A stretch of DNA of 64,000 nt. Source: Anticarsia gemmatalis (taxonomy: Eukaryota; Arthropoda; Insecta; Lepidoptera; Erebidae). Below the pieces are notes generated by a model. The model saw only the letters and a program-made list of their open reading frames with translations. It searched no databases and was not told the DNA's origin. Numbering within the stretch: the stretch's first letter is position 1; the number at the start of each line of letters is the position of its first letter. Made by a program: the position numbers and the translations under genes. Shown one piece after another: positions 25,501-40,500 of the stretch. The stretch lies in contig NC_134758.1 in the NCBI RefSeq assembly GCF_050436995.1, positions 5,208,001 to 5,272,000 on the forward strand, read 5' to 3'.

Positions 25501-28500
25501 TAACTAAAAAAAATAACACTTATTGAAAATGTCCCTTTCATAATTATGCTTAGTGTTATATTATTGTATTGGACGCCTATTCAATTCAACGGCAAACAAT
25601 AAGTGTACATACATTAATTACTGATTGGACAGTTATCTCTGTTATCAATATTATCACAAACATCTTATCGTTTATTATTTTAGGAATGGCAGCATTGCGT
25701 GTGATTCACTCCGCTTTATATGCTATGTTAGTAGGTATTTATGTGTTTGGTTGGAGCATAACGTTATCTAGTGCCATGTATTTAGTTTTTATCTGACTGG
25801 ATCACATTCCTTGGATCATTTCGTGAATTATTCAAAGTGAATTTTACAAACGTCAGTTCATATTCATTGCACATAAATGGAAATCTAATAATACTAGATT
25901 TTTCCGTTTAAATAAGAATACACTGTTATCAGCTCTATCGCTATCTCAAGTTAATTTAACGCAGAGAATAATCAAGCCAGGCTTGGCGTCGCGAGTCGCG
26001 CGGCATCGTCCGTTCCGAGCGCTAACTACTTGCGCTAGTACGCATATTATATCGCGCGTATCTGATTTTACTTTATCAATTTCTTATTAACGTGTTCCAT
26101 GTAATACAATGGCTGCGATCGACTATTTATGTTGATTAATTATTCTTGCAGGTCGGATTAAAGCGGGGTTACCCGGCTAGCATGGAGGAGAGTAAGAAAA
26201 GACATTCAGGCACAAAAGTTTCTAAGATCGCGAATATATTCCAAGGGATGCCGTCGCGAGAAGAAGACGAGGTTCGCGGCAGCGATGTGTCTGGCGTCCG
26301 AACAGAAAGTCATTTAGCAAGATTTAACAATGCGCGTGCCCTGTTCGAAAAGCTGGGTGAAGAAAATCGTGGATTTCGCATAGAAAAGTCACCGTCAGCA
26401 GCTGCCAGCTTTGCTGGTACTCGTGGAGTGACCCCTCCCGCACCAACTAGGTCGCGGTCCAGCTCTGCAGGCTCTGTAAGCCCACCGAGACGCATCGTCA
26501 CACCTACTCCCATGCCACCACCTGCTATTAATGGTGACCGACTCGCTAACGGCGCTACTCAACCTCCGCCGAAACCTGCAAAGCCTAGTGTGTTACCGAA
26601 ACCCGAGAAGCCTGATAGACGGTTTAACAAAGAGCTAATAGAAAAACAAAGAAACTGGACTGCACATTTTAATAAAACGCGTCAGTCTCGTAATGATGAA
26701 ACAAAAGTGGATTCACATAGATATTCTAGTGGTTATCAAGATAGAAAGTCACCAGAAGTACCGGAAAGATATGTAGTACCCTCGCGCGTGTATTCTCCGC
26801 CACTTTCACCCTGTGCTGGCGATTCACAAGTGGAACGTCCTACAACTCTTCCTTCGTCTCTTGTGAATCGAGTGTCCCCTAACGTTAAAACTCCAAGTCC
26901 TATAAAAAGTGCTACTCCCGTATCACCGCTTTCGAGACCAACAAATTCAGTTTCACCAGTAGTGGGCGCTGAATCCTCGGTGTCGAACGCACGAAGAGAA
27001 AATTATAGTTCTCCTCATCAAACAAATCTGGATATAACTGCATCGCAAGTGATAGATTCCTCTGAAAAAAGTCATCCTAGTTTAAGAACATCAGTGTCGC
27101 CCTCAGACGAAATTGAACAAACTGACAATAAAGAAAATAGTGATTTGCCAATAACTAAACTAAGTGATCCAACACCACCTCCTAGTTCTAAACCTGTTGA
27201 AAGAATATCAACGACCCCACCGTCACCGTCGTCGACACCCACCACTATAGAACCTATTCTAGCACCTCGAACTCAAAAATCTCCGTCGCCATCAACCAGA
27301 ACTGCAAAGTCTCCAGTTTCACCCTTGTCACAGGACATAGAAACATTGTACCATGCTGAACGAGAATCTTCGATATCACCTTTGCCCAATGATCGGCCAC
27401 GTACACCTTCATCAGAAAATATCACTGATGCAGTAGGTCCGAATGATGGATACTCACCTAGTCTTACATCTCACGAGTCACCAGTACTCTCACAATCACA
27501 CGAAAATGAAGCAAAAAATGTTTGTGATCGTTCTTCACCGGCTCCCGAAAGTCCAGTTCCTTCGGATAGCACCGGCTCTAGACCAACGAAACATCTGGAT
27601 GAAGATGGCTATGAGTCCATAGATTATAGTGGAGAGTGGGAAGAAAAAACAAGACGGCGTTCTTCAACACCTGAGTCTCCTACATGTCCTGCAAAGCCAG
27701 AGGATACGCCGCGGTCGCCGCTAGTGTCGCCATTAGCGTCTCCTGTTCACCGTAACACTGATTCTTCTCCGCCAGCTTCGCTTCAGGCTTCTCCTTCGCC
27801 TGGTATGTCATTTTATTATTTTTATAGTTACAAATAGTAAGTCAAGTCCGCTATCAATATTTTGTTATTCTTATCTCTGGTTTATCTATCCAATAAGACA
27901 CTGTATTGACGTATACAGTTGATTTAAGGATTATTTGTGTTTTTGTGGTAACAAAAAAATATCCATACTTATTAATTTTTGATATCTTATATAAATTCTT
28001 GGGGCATGCTAGTAATGAAAAAAATGTAAGCCTTTTCATTTAGAATTCCCAATTTAATCTTTAGCCTCAATACCTTATCTTTTGACGTATGTATCTACAT
28101 ACTATTACATACTTGACTAACACAAGTTGTTGGTGTTGCTGAGTTTGTTTATTCAACAAAAGTCATCGTGGCCGTAGATTAGAGTGAATTCATAATTATT
28201 TTGTTGAAGACGATTTTTTTTAAGCGTATGCACGACGTAGAAACGTTGAATCGTAATAATTTACTACATTTATTCTATCCTGAATATTGTTAGTTATGAG
28301 ATCTAAGTCTTAACGTGTTATTATGTACTATCTGAAGCAAAATCATAAGAAATAGCTATGTGGGCGTCGATTGACGTATGGTTGGCGGTCTCGTGTTCTG
28401 CGGGTTCAATGTAATATTGAGGAAGTCAAGGTATTTGAGTCGTTGCGAGACTTGCGAGTCGATCCCGATTTAGATGCTCCGGCGCCGCCGCCGCCTCCGT

Positions 28501-31500
28501 CGTCGCGACGCAGTAACCCGAGCGACGTTGCCCTGCGCGCTCCCCTTTGTACGCTTCACTTTTATTCATTAAACGGGACCGTTTTGACATTTGATTACTC
28601 TCTTCAAACGTCGTTGTTATCTACATTAGAAGATTACGACGTTATATATCTTTTTATTCAAGTGTGTGACTCTTTCTCGTCCGTGTGATAAATAAATAAC
28701 AACTTTTAAGAAAAAAGTAAATGTGCTTATAATGAACTGTGTCTTTGTATACATGAACAAAAATCTAAAACATTCGCGATAAACTTTGCGCAGAAAGTTC
28801 GAATCGTCCCTCTCCAAGCTATTATCAATTCTGTTGTTGTAAGCTCCCAATGCTCTTTCTCGTTTTGCTTTAAGACGTCTCGTTCTGACCGGTGTGCGCT
28901 CCTTTCTGGCCTGAATATTACATTCATTGAACAGCGATTCGGGCTTGATGAAATATTAAATGTACAATATGATCCTTTGCTGAGATACAATATCTTTAGC
29001 CACATTGGAAGAATTGGCGTTCTATTAGATTATTCTCTTTTAATGTTGACCTTCAAAGTTGTAAACGTGACCTGCCTACGCTACTAAAAAAATATTAGTC
29101 GTTTGCTGAAGTGATGTGTAAACCTTTTCGCTAGTAGTTATGTTGCCAACTTGCTTATCTGTGGCGGTGTTTGTTTACAAAGCGCACAGGTACCGGTGTT
29201 CGACAACGTTTCTGTCGTAAACTTTTATGACGCTTCCCACTCGAGATCCATTAAAAACAACCACATTCTGTGAATTTTAGTTTTATAAAACGCGTATACA
29301 TATTAAAATAATCAACCACGTCGTGTAATTGCCATGATCCAATATTTATGTTCCGTATTTAACTAATTTATTAAATAAGTTGTATAACGTAAACAAAATA
29401 CAACGTTTGGAAGTGAATGTCCACGTGATAGTGCAAGGTGTTGACACGGAATACAGGCGACCATGGTGCGGTGATGCGGCGAGAGAGGCGCGTGCACGTC
29501 GCATGCGCTCGCTCAACATGCGCCTCTGCGGCTGTTGCCTCGGTCAGTTGTTACACCTATTATTGTTTTGCCTCTGCTTAGAAACATTAATATTTGGGTC
29601 ATTTCTCAGTCACGGTTTATTGCTGGAGCTGAACGCATTTCACAGGTTTTTCATATACGAAATATGTTTATTCTCCCACTTGTAGAGTAGAAATTTACTT
29701 CGCATCGTGTTTAATCGCGGTGGTATACATTTATAGTCGCCAGTCTAAGAGCCGTTTATTCCAACACTAGCTGACCCGCGCAACTTCACTTGCGTCACAT
29801 AAGAGAGAATGGGTCAAAATATTCCCCGTTTTTGTAACATTTTTTACCCGTACTCTGCTCCTATTCGTCGTAGCGTAATGATATATATCTTATAAGCCTT
29901 CCTCGATAAATGGGCTATCTAACATTGAAAGTTTTTTTTAAATCGAACCAGTATTTCCTGAGATTAGCGCGTTTAAACAAACAAAGTCTTCAGCTTTATA
30001 ATATTAGTATAGATTTAATTAAAACGTGTCTGGTGGTCCTTATCGTTCCTGAGCCTTTGACACAATAATAATGTTTATTAAGTGAATAAACCTCTCGTTG
30101 TTCGACTATCTATCTCTTTGAAATCTTCCACTGAACTTGTGAAAATTTTGTACATGTTTTCTATCCTTGTCTAATATTTCTATTGTTTCGGAAGAAATAG
30201 TTATGCTTTCCTTTTGATTTATGGATAGTTATTTCGCTGCTGTTGAGTGTTGACGTTTGATTATATTACAAACAAAGCGTATGGGTATCTTGGCAGGCAC
30301 AGAGCTAATTCACTGATTCATCGTGCTGATATCTAAGTATGATTGATTCAATTCTTGGTAGCGTAATAGTGTTGCCGTGACAGTTCTCTATATGGAAAAC
30401 CATTTCGAATTTTATATTAAAATGATAGTATTAAACAGTTTTACATGCCAATTGACTATAATTGATTGATATTATCAAAATCAACAATAATTAAGATAGT
30501 ATGTATTCTTTTAAGTCCTCGCTTAATTAATTATTAAATTTTATGATGAGGTAAATATTTTACCTTTCCCGACGCTATAATAAACTTTCTAACTAGTAGT
30601 AGCAAAAAAGCAGCAGCAGTGTACGTTAATTAAACAGTAATCATACAAAGTAATGATATAGGCATCAACAAAATAAATGACCTAGATTATTACCATAACT
30701 TATATCGGATTAGTATATTCCTAAATCACAACAGGGTACTTTGTAAATTTTACAATATGGGCGTGGGGGGATCTACTCTATATCTTTTGGCAAAAGGTGG
30801 CATTAGTATAAACCTTTTTAGGAAGAACAGCTTTGTATTCGTCAACATGTTAATTTAAAGTGGTTTCAAGGGCGAATCATTTTTTAATGTCAGTATTATA
30901 CGGCTACTTCGAAATATTTTTTATCACTTTTAATATTAAAGAATCTTTATGGCTACTGTTTAAACTATATGATAAAAGAATCTATTTTGATTTTCAATTC
31001 CATTTACCCGTTCACACACTTCTATTTTTACTTTCTCCCCTTTTGTCACCAGCATTTCGTATAGCATTATTGTTTTCTGTCTGAGTATAGGCGCATATTT
31101 GTGTCATTGAGAAGTTTAATAAAGTACAAGTGGTTGTTAACTCCTAAATTCATATAAGTACTGTTCTTTCTGAATGTACATGTGTATGAGTTGAGTTTTA
31201 ATTAGTAAAGTGGGCTTGACTCGCTCTCGTTGTCTAGAGAGATCGCGTGATCGTTCTAACGGTCTATTGCAAATTCATGTTACTTTAATTACTATAAATA
31301 TTGAATGCTCGATTGATTGTTATCACACGTTATTTCTGAACATATTCCGGTGCACTTACTTTCCGATCGTCAAACGAAAGTGAATAGTAGAATAGTAGGT
31401 AACAAAAAATATTTAGTCACTGAACAAAAAAAAAACTATACTCATGTGTAAAAAAATTACCTCTTCGATTCACATCCGGATATCTAAATACAATATCGAT

Positions 31501-34500
31501 CTGGATATATTTGCTATCATAGTTTTTACCGAAAGGGGGTTTTCAATGGCATACAGATATAGAACAGAAGTTTCACCGAGAATTGGTTTCACGGAGAATC
31601 TTTAAACAACTAAAGTAGCGGCTATAGGTTGCGTTAAAATAACATGTACCAATTTAGTGTTTGTTTATGTTGGGCACCTGTATGTTCGCCACCCGCTCTG
31701 CGGAAGTAGAGTATCTAATGCTATAAATAGTTCAGCTCATTAGCCTATATTTGTTCTATTCAGTATTCCCCGACGCCAATGTCTTGCGATTTGAGAACTT
31801 CGACTCATATCATACAGTCATGTAGGTACTGATGATTTTTCTTCTAGGTGAAACTTCCGGTGCAAGATTCACGTGAAATAACATCGATACAGTCATTGGT
31901 TAAATGCAGCAGCCATCTGTACCAATAAAACTTTCAACCTGTTCCGTCTAAACTAAATCTACAAAATATATTTGTTTTCAATCGAATATTCTTTTTATAA
32001 ACAAAATGATTTATGACTGTTTGTGTGTACAGCGGGCGGAGGTCGAAAGTCGTCAGAGGCGGAGGAGACACCACCGAGGCGGAGTGGGTCGCGCGCGTCC
32101 AGCGTGTCGGACGAGGGCGGGTTCAACGAGCCCTCGCCCGAGGTGGTGGCGCGACTCAGGCCCGCTGACTATCGTGAGCCGCCGCCACCCGCGCCTCCTC
32201 TCACTAGAGACATTCGGGATGCCGAGCGAGCGCGCTCCGATCCCGATACTCTCTCTGTATTGCAACAGGTATTTAGTATTCATCAAATTTGCTGTGATCT
32301 TCAATTTTAAGATGTGGACAACGGTATGGGCCATCAGACTTGTTTATATGCCTGGACTAAACAATTTGCTAAAATTACCTTATTCACGTTTCAGGACTCG
32401 GGAGTGGTTGTGAGCGAGGCGAGCCAGGGCTCCATAGAGGTGCTCGACAAGTCGACCACTAGCCAATGGAGCGTATCAGAGGGCGAAAACGCGTCAGGCG
32501 AAAGCGGTCGCGGCGGAGAACAGACGGACGCGCGTTGGGATGACGCTGACGCTGACTCCAAACAACCTGACAGCATGACGCCCGATGAAGCTGAAATACT
32601 TCTAAGTTCGAGGTGACCATGACACTAACTTTTGACTGGTTTTCTTGACCTTAATACTCACAAGCTATAATTTGTACCACGCAAATATGAAACAGTAGAC
32701 AGTTTCAACACACATATTCTTTCTTACCATGTTAGGAACATTAGCACAAAGCATCTTTGATCTATTTTCTCGGTGATATCCGCCACTCTTTTCTTTCTTA
32801 CTTGTAGTTAGTAACAGCTACATTTATTTCAGAGAGTATTCAGACCAAGCCTATTCTCTGTACACATCTTTATTTTTCTCTACAAATACATGCGTTGCCG
32901 TAGTAAAAAAAAATGAAGGCGACATATGCGCCGCAAAAACCTCTAGTAAAAACGTGTCCAATTTAAGTAGTAAATGCATAACTAAAAGCGACCACCTATC
33001 TATGGACTGACCTTGCCATATTATGACGAGATTGAGATGTTTGCAACATGACGAGTGCCGCTCGTGTTTGTTTTTGATGGAACTAGTGTAACCTATATAT
33101 TCATGCCAAGTTATTAAAAATGTAACCGTTACTAATAATCCGTTTGAATGCCAATCATAACAAGCAATATTCATTTTGATACAGTGTGTTGCGTAATGTA
33201 CCGTCACATCGATTCTGTTTAATTACTTTATCTGAGGCACGTAAGCTATGCGGAACGAAATGTGTAACTGTTTAATATTCGTCACACCTTTCTTCCTCTA
33301 TGTAATGATGCTATTTATCGATGTATTCCTATGGTCACTTTTTTCTTATTGGATTTTGTATGCATCACGTGTTTCAAATTGCCAGTAAGCAAAGCATGAG
33401 TTTTTAACATTATTCATTAAAACGATGAAACTCTCACTTGAACCTGTTAATCGAAAGTTTTTTGTGATAAATCTCAGCTCCACATCTCTTCTTTTAAATG
33501 ATGATTTCCTTATGATATTATAATTTATCTTAAGTTATTTTATGTATTTTTATCGTATTGATGCAAAAACACGATTGTTTGTCAAATATATTATAAAAGA
33601 CACACAAAATCAACATTGATCTATGCACTTGTATTTGAAAATCCGTGATAATAATGACGTTGAAAAACTTCAATAATTATTGACTGTCATTGCATTCACT
33701 TGCACCTCTCACCCCGTACTCACTACAGCTCTTCACATTGGGAAAGGTGTAATTTGTAAAGAAAGTTTTGCAATTAAATTAAGTGTAATGTCGTTAGTGT
33801 AGTTAATTAACTTTGCATTATTTAATGTCATGTTGACTTATCAGAATCGTCAAGGGCTCATGTCTAAGTAAATATAGGACTCTTTCTCTCGCAGTAGAAT
33901 GTATTGCTTGCTACTACACATTATATATATATTTATCGTAATATTGTCGATAATATGCGCTATTCTACCTTTTCTCTTTTCAGGACTTATGTATTCGTAA
34001 TGTCTTAGTATATAATTAAATGTCGTATTTTTTATCATTTGCATGCTGCCTGTCCGCACAACGCTTCATTATTGCCTGATACATTTGCAGTATTCTGGAG
34101 AAAAAACTTAGGTAAGCTCGGGGCATTTGTACAATCGTGTGTATCTTCTATTATGTAGTTTGTAACTCGCTTGTTTACTGTTCTACTAAAGTGTTTTGTA
34201 CACTACCTTCAACCTATGCTATTATTTTTTAAGTATTCTGCGCCGTAAAAACACGTTGTTATTAAAAAAACTTCATTAGGACTACTATTTTGAACATCAT
34301 TTTATTACAGATCACGGTTTGGCCAGGTTGCACTGATCATGGTTGCAATGTATCATATTGCAAATGCAATTTATCATTCTTTTGTATTATTAAAGGAGTT
34401 AGAAAGGAGAATGCCAATGAAGGCCGAAAAATCGACGATAGGTATTCATGTCTAAATTCATACTATCGAATATTAAATAAATATTTTTTCATACTTCATG

Positions 34501-37500
34501 GACATTCTCCTTAGCCTGTTTTTTGTAATATGACCTTGAGTAGGTGATGTAAAATTAATATGTGTGTTTAGACAAGAAGCTCTGCTGTCAGACGAGCAGG
34601 CGCAGGAGATTGTGGCGATGTTGTCACCGCACGCGCTCCCTCACGACAACGGCGTTTCGCTCAACGACAGCTACCAGTCCGTGCTCTCTTACGAGAGGTA
34701 AACAACAGACAGCATATAAATAAACCATACACTATATTTTTCATGCATGTTATCTAAATAGTATCAAACGTATTCTCTAAAAAAATAACACAATATGAGT
34801 ATGTCTGTCATATATTTGTGCACATTCAACAGCTCATGTTTGTAATATTCCAGTATGCAGGATGAGAGCTACGAGTTCGTGTCACTGGAGGCAGACAATG
34901 GTTTAGCAGGCGGAGATCGTCGGCACCCGGAGGCTCCTGCGCCCGCTACTGAACCACCACAACAAGATAATGTGTTCGAGCACTACCCGCCACAACCACT
35001 TAGGGAATTAGGCGAGGAAAATGGTATACATTATTTCGAAGATGGACACTTTTATACTGAGGTAACATCGCTATTTTTTTTTCTTAGTTGATAATAAATG
35101 TGAGACGTCGTCCTCGTCAATGTCATACTTTATATTTATTTCGATTGTAGGTTGCTGGACTTCCACCTATCGAAGAAGATGAAGACGATGATTATTACCC
35201 GCCAGTATTTGTCAAGAAAAATACCAAAGTTAAATTCAGGTTTGTGTTCTTCAGAAAAAACATTTTGATTTAACCTAGAAAAAAATATAATAAATTATAT
35301 TATGGACTTAAGGCCTAACCCCTCCCTCATTACGGGAGGAGACCTTTGCCCAGCAGTGGGATAGTAATGGGTTAAATTTATTTTATTAATTTATTTAAAT
35401 TATATTATATTTCCTACATTACAGTACGGACCCCATGCGCGTGTTTTCGACTCATTCGGTGCGTGAGTATGACCGGCGCAATGAGGACGTTGATCCGGTG
35501 GCTGCTAGCGCAGAGTACGAGCTCGAGAAGCGGGTTGAGAAGATGCACGTATTCCCCGTCGACCTTGTCAAGGGTGCTGATGGCCTTGGACTTTCTATAA
35601 TAGGTACAATTATTATGCTATTTTGCCGGCCCTGAGTACCCCGATCCCCGAGGGGTCTCGAAAGGGCCCGATTTATTTTTAAAATAGTTCCTTAAGATAT
35701 ACATTTTGCCAGAGTTTCGATCGGAAGATAAATATCAAGTTCATTACAAGTTATTTTTTTTGTGTTCCAATTGAATTCTTGGGTCGCAACACATATTTTG
35801 TCCAGAAATAAGTGCTTATTGCGCATATTGCGTACACACTTAGCTACTTCAAACAATTACAAGTGGTTGCCTAACTTTAATGCAACTGACAACTAAGGAT
35901 AACGTATTAACAAGTGTGATGTCGCAGGTATGGGTGTGGGCGCGGACGCAGGGCTGGAGAAACTTGGTATATTCGTCAAGACGATCACAGAGAGCGGAGC
36001 CGCAGCGCGCGACGGTCGCATACAGGTCAACGACCAAATCATTGAGGTCGACGGCAAGAGCTTGGTCAGTATTACATATTATTCTTATTTGTATCATTGT
36101 ACGATGTAAATTAAATATATACTCTCAATTCCTAACAGTTTATTTTGATGTTACTTATTTGTAAAGAATCTCTAACGAAGATAAGTTACAGTTAAAGTAC
36201 ATACCTTGAATTTTTTATAATCTTATACAAACAAATGGATCCAATTTTTTGTAAAGGGTTCTTAGTATTGCTTATTGTTTTATTTTATGAGTATAGAATT
36301 ATTTAATTATACTTAACCCTTTCCATGCGGAATCATATTTTTAATGTCGCCGACTCCATACGGAAGACTTTTTGTGAGATCGCTTCTCCAGAGCGATGGT
36401 CGAGATAATACGCCACAACAAATATCCTCCATCTGTACGGAGAACGTAATATTACGTCTAATTAAATCTGTTCCCAGACACGGTTGGCGTATTATTATGT
36501 CTGCCCAATTATATTGCCCAATAAAACGTACTACTATTCATACTTTTCACATGTTCTTATCCTTAAATAATTCTGAACCTTGGGACACTTGTAGCGTAAT
36601 ATACTAAAACTTGTAACACTTGTAAAGTATAACATATACTAAGTATTATTCCCCAATTTCACACAGGGCGGTTGTGTTCTCTAACCTCCGCACAGGAGAG
36701 CTACCCTTCTCATTGACCTGTTCGTTTGTAGCGACAAATAAGTTTTGCCGAAATAATACGCCCACCGTATGGTAAACGGATTTAGGTTGGACGTAATATC
36801 ACGCCAGCCGCAAAGAAAGGGTTAATGATAAGTGACAACATATTGTGCAAAATACATCCATAGTTACACTACTTTATAATGTACGTAGGTGGGAGTAACT
36901 CAAGCTTACGCGGCCTCGGTGCTTCGTAATACTTCAGGGCCGGTAAAGTTCCTTATTGGTCGAGAGAAGGATCCTGAGAACAGTGAGGTGGCTCACCTCA
37001 TTCGACAGTCACTAGCAGCAGATAAAGAAAGAGAGGAAAGGTAATATAACAAAAGAGGCATCGTCATTAAGTTTATTACATTAAGCCTGTGTTTGAGGCC
37101 CATTATTTAGTATAATTATAATATTTTCGTGCATCGGTATAACCTAATATTAAAAACACTTTTTGTACACCAAGTCCAATACAACCGAGGAGTTTTAATA
37201 TAGCATTACTATTCGCAGAGCGGCTCGCGAACGTCAACGTCGTCAGCAAACGGAAGAGCTGGAGTCGGCTCCACCGACCTCCGCCGAACCCGCCCCGCCG
37301 CAGACCAGGAATCCGGAGATCAACGAGCTCAGGAGCTTCCTGCAGGAAGTCAGTACACGTCATACTGTTTTATGTGTCATACTCGTTATGATTAACAAAA
37401 ATGCAAAGCGCACAGTCCGTTCTGCACTCGCGTTCCAACCGTTCACTAAAGCGATTATACGTGTCGTTCCCCCTCGCAGTTGGTGGGCATGGAGGCGGGC

Positions 37501-40500
37501 GGCGGCAGCGCGGAGGAGATCGGCGGGCGCGTGCGCGCCTGGTGCCAGCAGCGGGCGCCCGACGACGCGCTGCGCCGCGCCCTGGCGCAGGCCGCCGACA
37601 CCGCGCACCGCGCGCAGCGCAAGTACGACAAGGTACTGCGGCGCGGCTCCGGTCGGGCCTCCGGTCCGGTCGAGTCGAGACTTTAAGTCTTTTACTTGAA
37701 TTTTACTTTGAAGTACATAGTTCGTCATTTTAGTTTCGAGCGACTCGTGTAACAATGTGTAACCTCGTGGGCGTGTCCCTCCGCAGGCGCGGCGCGCGCT
37801 GCGCGAGTGGCGGCGCACGCGCGCGCTGGTGCGTGCGCGCGAGGAGTGGTGGAGCGCGGCGCTGCGGGACGCGCACCGCGAGTACGCCGCCGCGCTGTCC
37901 GCGCTGCACGACCGCGTGGCGCGCCTCGAGGTGCTGCTGCTGGTCAGTCTTCGAGCGCTTCGACCGCCCGGCGAACGCGTCGGTCGCGTTCGGACCGAAC
38001 CGTTCGCCGGAGCGGTCGCCCGGCTGATTTTTGAGTCGGCTCGGTTCTCGCTATCGCCGGGTTTCGTTCTCGACGCTTTAATTTATCGCTAGATTGCGTT
38101 ACTTTTTTAGGAAACTCAGAAGAAAGCCGGACTTCCCGTCATGCTACCGCACGAACCGTCGGCGAGACGGGAGACGCCGCCCTTGCCTCGTCGTCCAGAT
38201 CCCGATCCACTGCTGATCAACAGTCAGTATTTTCTCTCCGAGACGCATAGTGACCGAACGACGTATTAATGATTACTTATTTCGTACCATATCTCAAAAC
38301 GATGGTTAATCTCTTTTCAGATCCTTGGAGTTCCGATAGCGATTTATCCGATTTATCGCCGGTGGAGGACGAATACGCGAAAGTCGACAAGACCCGACGC
38401 GAACCTCCAGACCTCGGCGACGTCACCGCGCCCGCGGCGGACGAGCCGCGAAACACAGTCCCGGCGGCGCCCGCGGTTCCGGTGACCACCGTCGGCGTCA
38501 CGCAAGCGGCCGCCCCTATCTTGCCCCCGGCCACCGCGCCTCCACCGACGCCCGCCGTCAACTCGATCGTCGCTTCCGCTCACACCGCACATTCGACTCC
38601 CGCCATGCACGGCTCTTCCGCGCCCGCGCCTAGCTTACCGGAGACTCAGTGAGTGTCGCGTACATAATTATTCGTTACAATAGTATAATACGATTCGACA
38701 CCAATAGGATAAACGTAACGCACTCTGCGCAGGTCGCTGTCGTCGCTGGGCGGCGCGAGCGCGGCGGGCGGCACGCTGGGGTCGGGCGGGTCGCTGGGCG
38801 CGTCGCGCGAGCTGGACGCGGCCGTGCCGCGCGGCGCGCTGCTGGACACGTCGGCGCACCGCGCGCGCACGGACCTGGCGCGCCACCGCCACCACGCCGC
38901 GCACTCGCCGCACTCCCCGCACTCGCTCAGCAACGCCAGCTCCGTACGTATGCTCCCCGTGCCTTGTGCTCGTCGATAACCTATGACCGCGTCGTTACGA
39001 TATATTCTACCCTGTTACGATGAACTAACGGCGCGCATTCAGCGTCGAGCTCGTTATGTTACGTTATTGGTTAATTATTACTTTTATGATGTACGATTTA
39101 GTAGTCAAATTTAAATGACGAGTACGGCGCGGTGCTCTTCCCTGCCGGCACGATGTACGGTGATCGTCACGACCTTTGTGTTTTTTTGCTGGAAGTACTC
39201 GTCTTGACGTATCGGTGATGTTGTTTCTCGTTTTCAGTACGACGGTCTCGACGACTCTTATAACGATTCGGCTGACGAATCGTTAAGCGAATCCACTTCA
39301 GGGGGACCGCCTCACGTTGGCGCCGTAAGTAGTTCTTTGATTTTATTATTTTTGTTTCCATTTTTATTGGTGACATTACCATTATTGATCTAAGTATCAC
39401 ACCTGTTCCCCAAAATACCTGATGATTATTTTGTTCGTCAATCGCCAGCAACATCGTGATACTCGTCAAAGCTGCGGCAGCTCTGTAGGCAGCGCAACAG
39501 ATGACGCCGTATACTCTAGAGACCATAGACACCATCCTCTATCAGGTAAGTCAATCGTATATTGACTTAAAAGCTTTGACCATTGTGATGTGCAATATAA
39601 ATTACATTGGGCGTCGTTAAAACGACTTAAATCTTTCTAATTTATGCCTTTAATATCTTTAAAAAGTGGTTTTAAAAATGAAATGTGACATTTTATACTG
39701 GAACGCCTAATGTAAAGAAATATTTTTGTTTAACCCTCCACATTTTATAACAAACTCACCCACAGTTAAGCGAAACTGTATGTGTACCCATGTGAATGTG
39801 AATAATAGCGTCTTGTAATAACGTCATGTGCTTTAAACCCAAAAGGCCCACGGTTTATCATTCAGAAATAGTGGCATGCATGAGATTAAATAATAACTGC
39901 GTAGATGCAACAATAAGCCTAGCTCGGACTTCTGTGACAAGACGAGAATACCAGATTGCTCTTCGTAGAAGACAACGCATTTAACTCTATGGTTGTCGTT
40001 GCGTTCAGGCCATAATTATATCGCAAGTACGCAACACGTCACGTCCGTGCTAGGGATTTAAGCGCGTGAGAAACTCGTAAACGGTTGCATCTATGATATA
40101 GTAGCGAGTTATTATTCAATCTGCCGGGCTAGGTCCGCCAGCATCGCTCGCGGAGCAACTGAAGCAAGTGCTCGCCGAGCGCGAGAGGCGCCTGGCGGCC
40201 GGCTCGTCGCCGCCGCACCCCGACCCCGTGCAGCTCACCAACGACCTGGTGGACGAGATACGGCAAGCCGTCAGCGAGGCCAACGCCAGAGGTTTGTAGT
40301 GGAGCGGCGCCCGCCGCCGCGCCGGCCCCTGCTCGGACGGACGCCTGCCGCCGCCGGGGGGATCGCACCCGCGCATTCGCTCTTGCTCGTTGAACACCTA
40401 CGTTTATGGATATTTCGTATTACTTTTTACAGTGGACTCACATATTTGTATAGGAAATGTTTCAGCACAGTGTGCGAGGATAAGTTGCGAGTTGCGATCC

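Larger units (their letters stand above)
13559..26151 (+). other. Spn: Spn intron 1 (12.6 kb)
   Basis: Contents: a repeat at 13740-14030, a candidate cassette exon at 17650-17747, a 504-bp foldback hairpin at 18242-18745, a repetitive stretch at 19130-19430 and a complete antisense thyroglobulin-domain gene at 19497-25541. The stretch 15540-15790 is less AT-rich ('ggttcgttcgtcgtttgcgc') and could be another leader exon, but I cannot support one. 25970-26060 is again GC-richer, just ahead of the large exon. The rest shows nothing. Confidence 0.7.

Noticed and set aside
37388..39023. Many overlapping Arg/Ala-rich frames on both strands.
   Set aside because: Shadows of GC-rich Spn exons; only the frame consistent with splice phases was kept.
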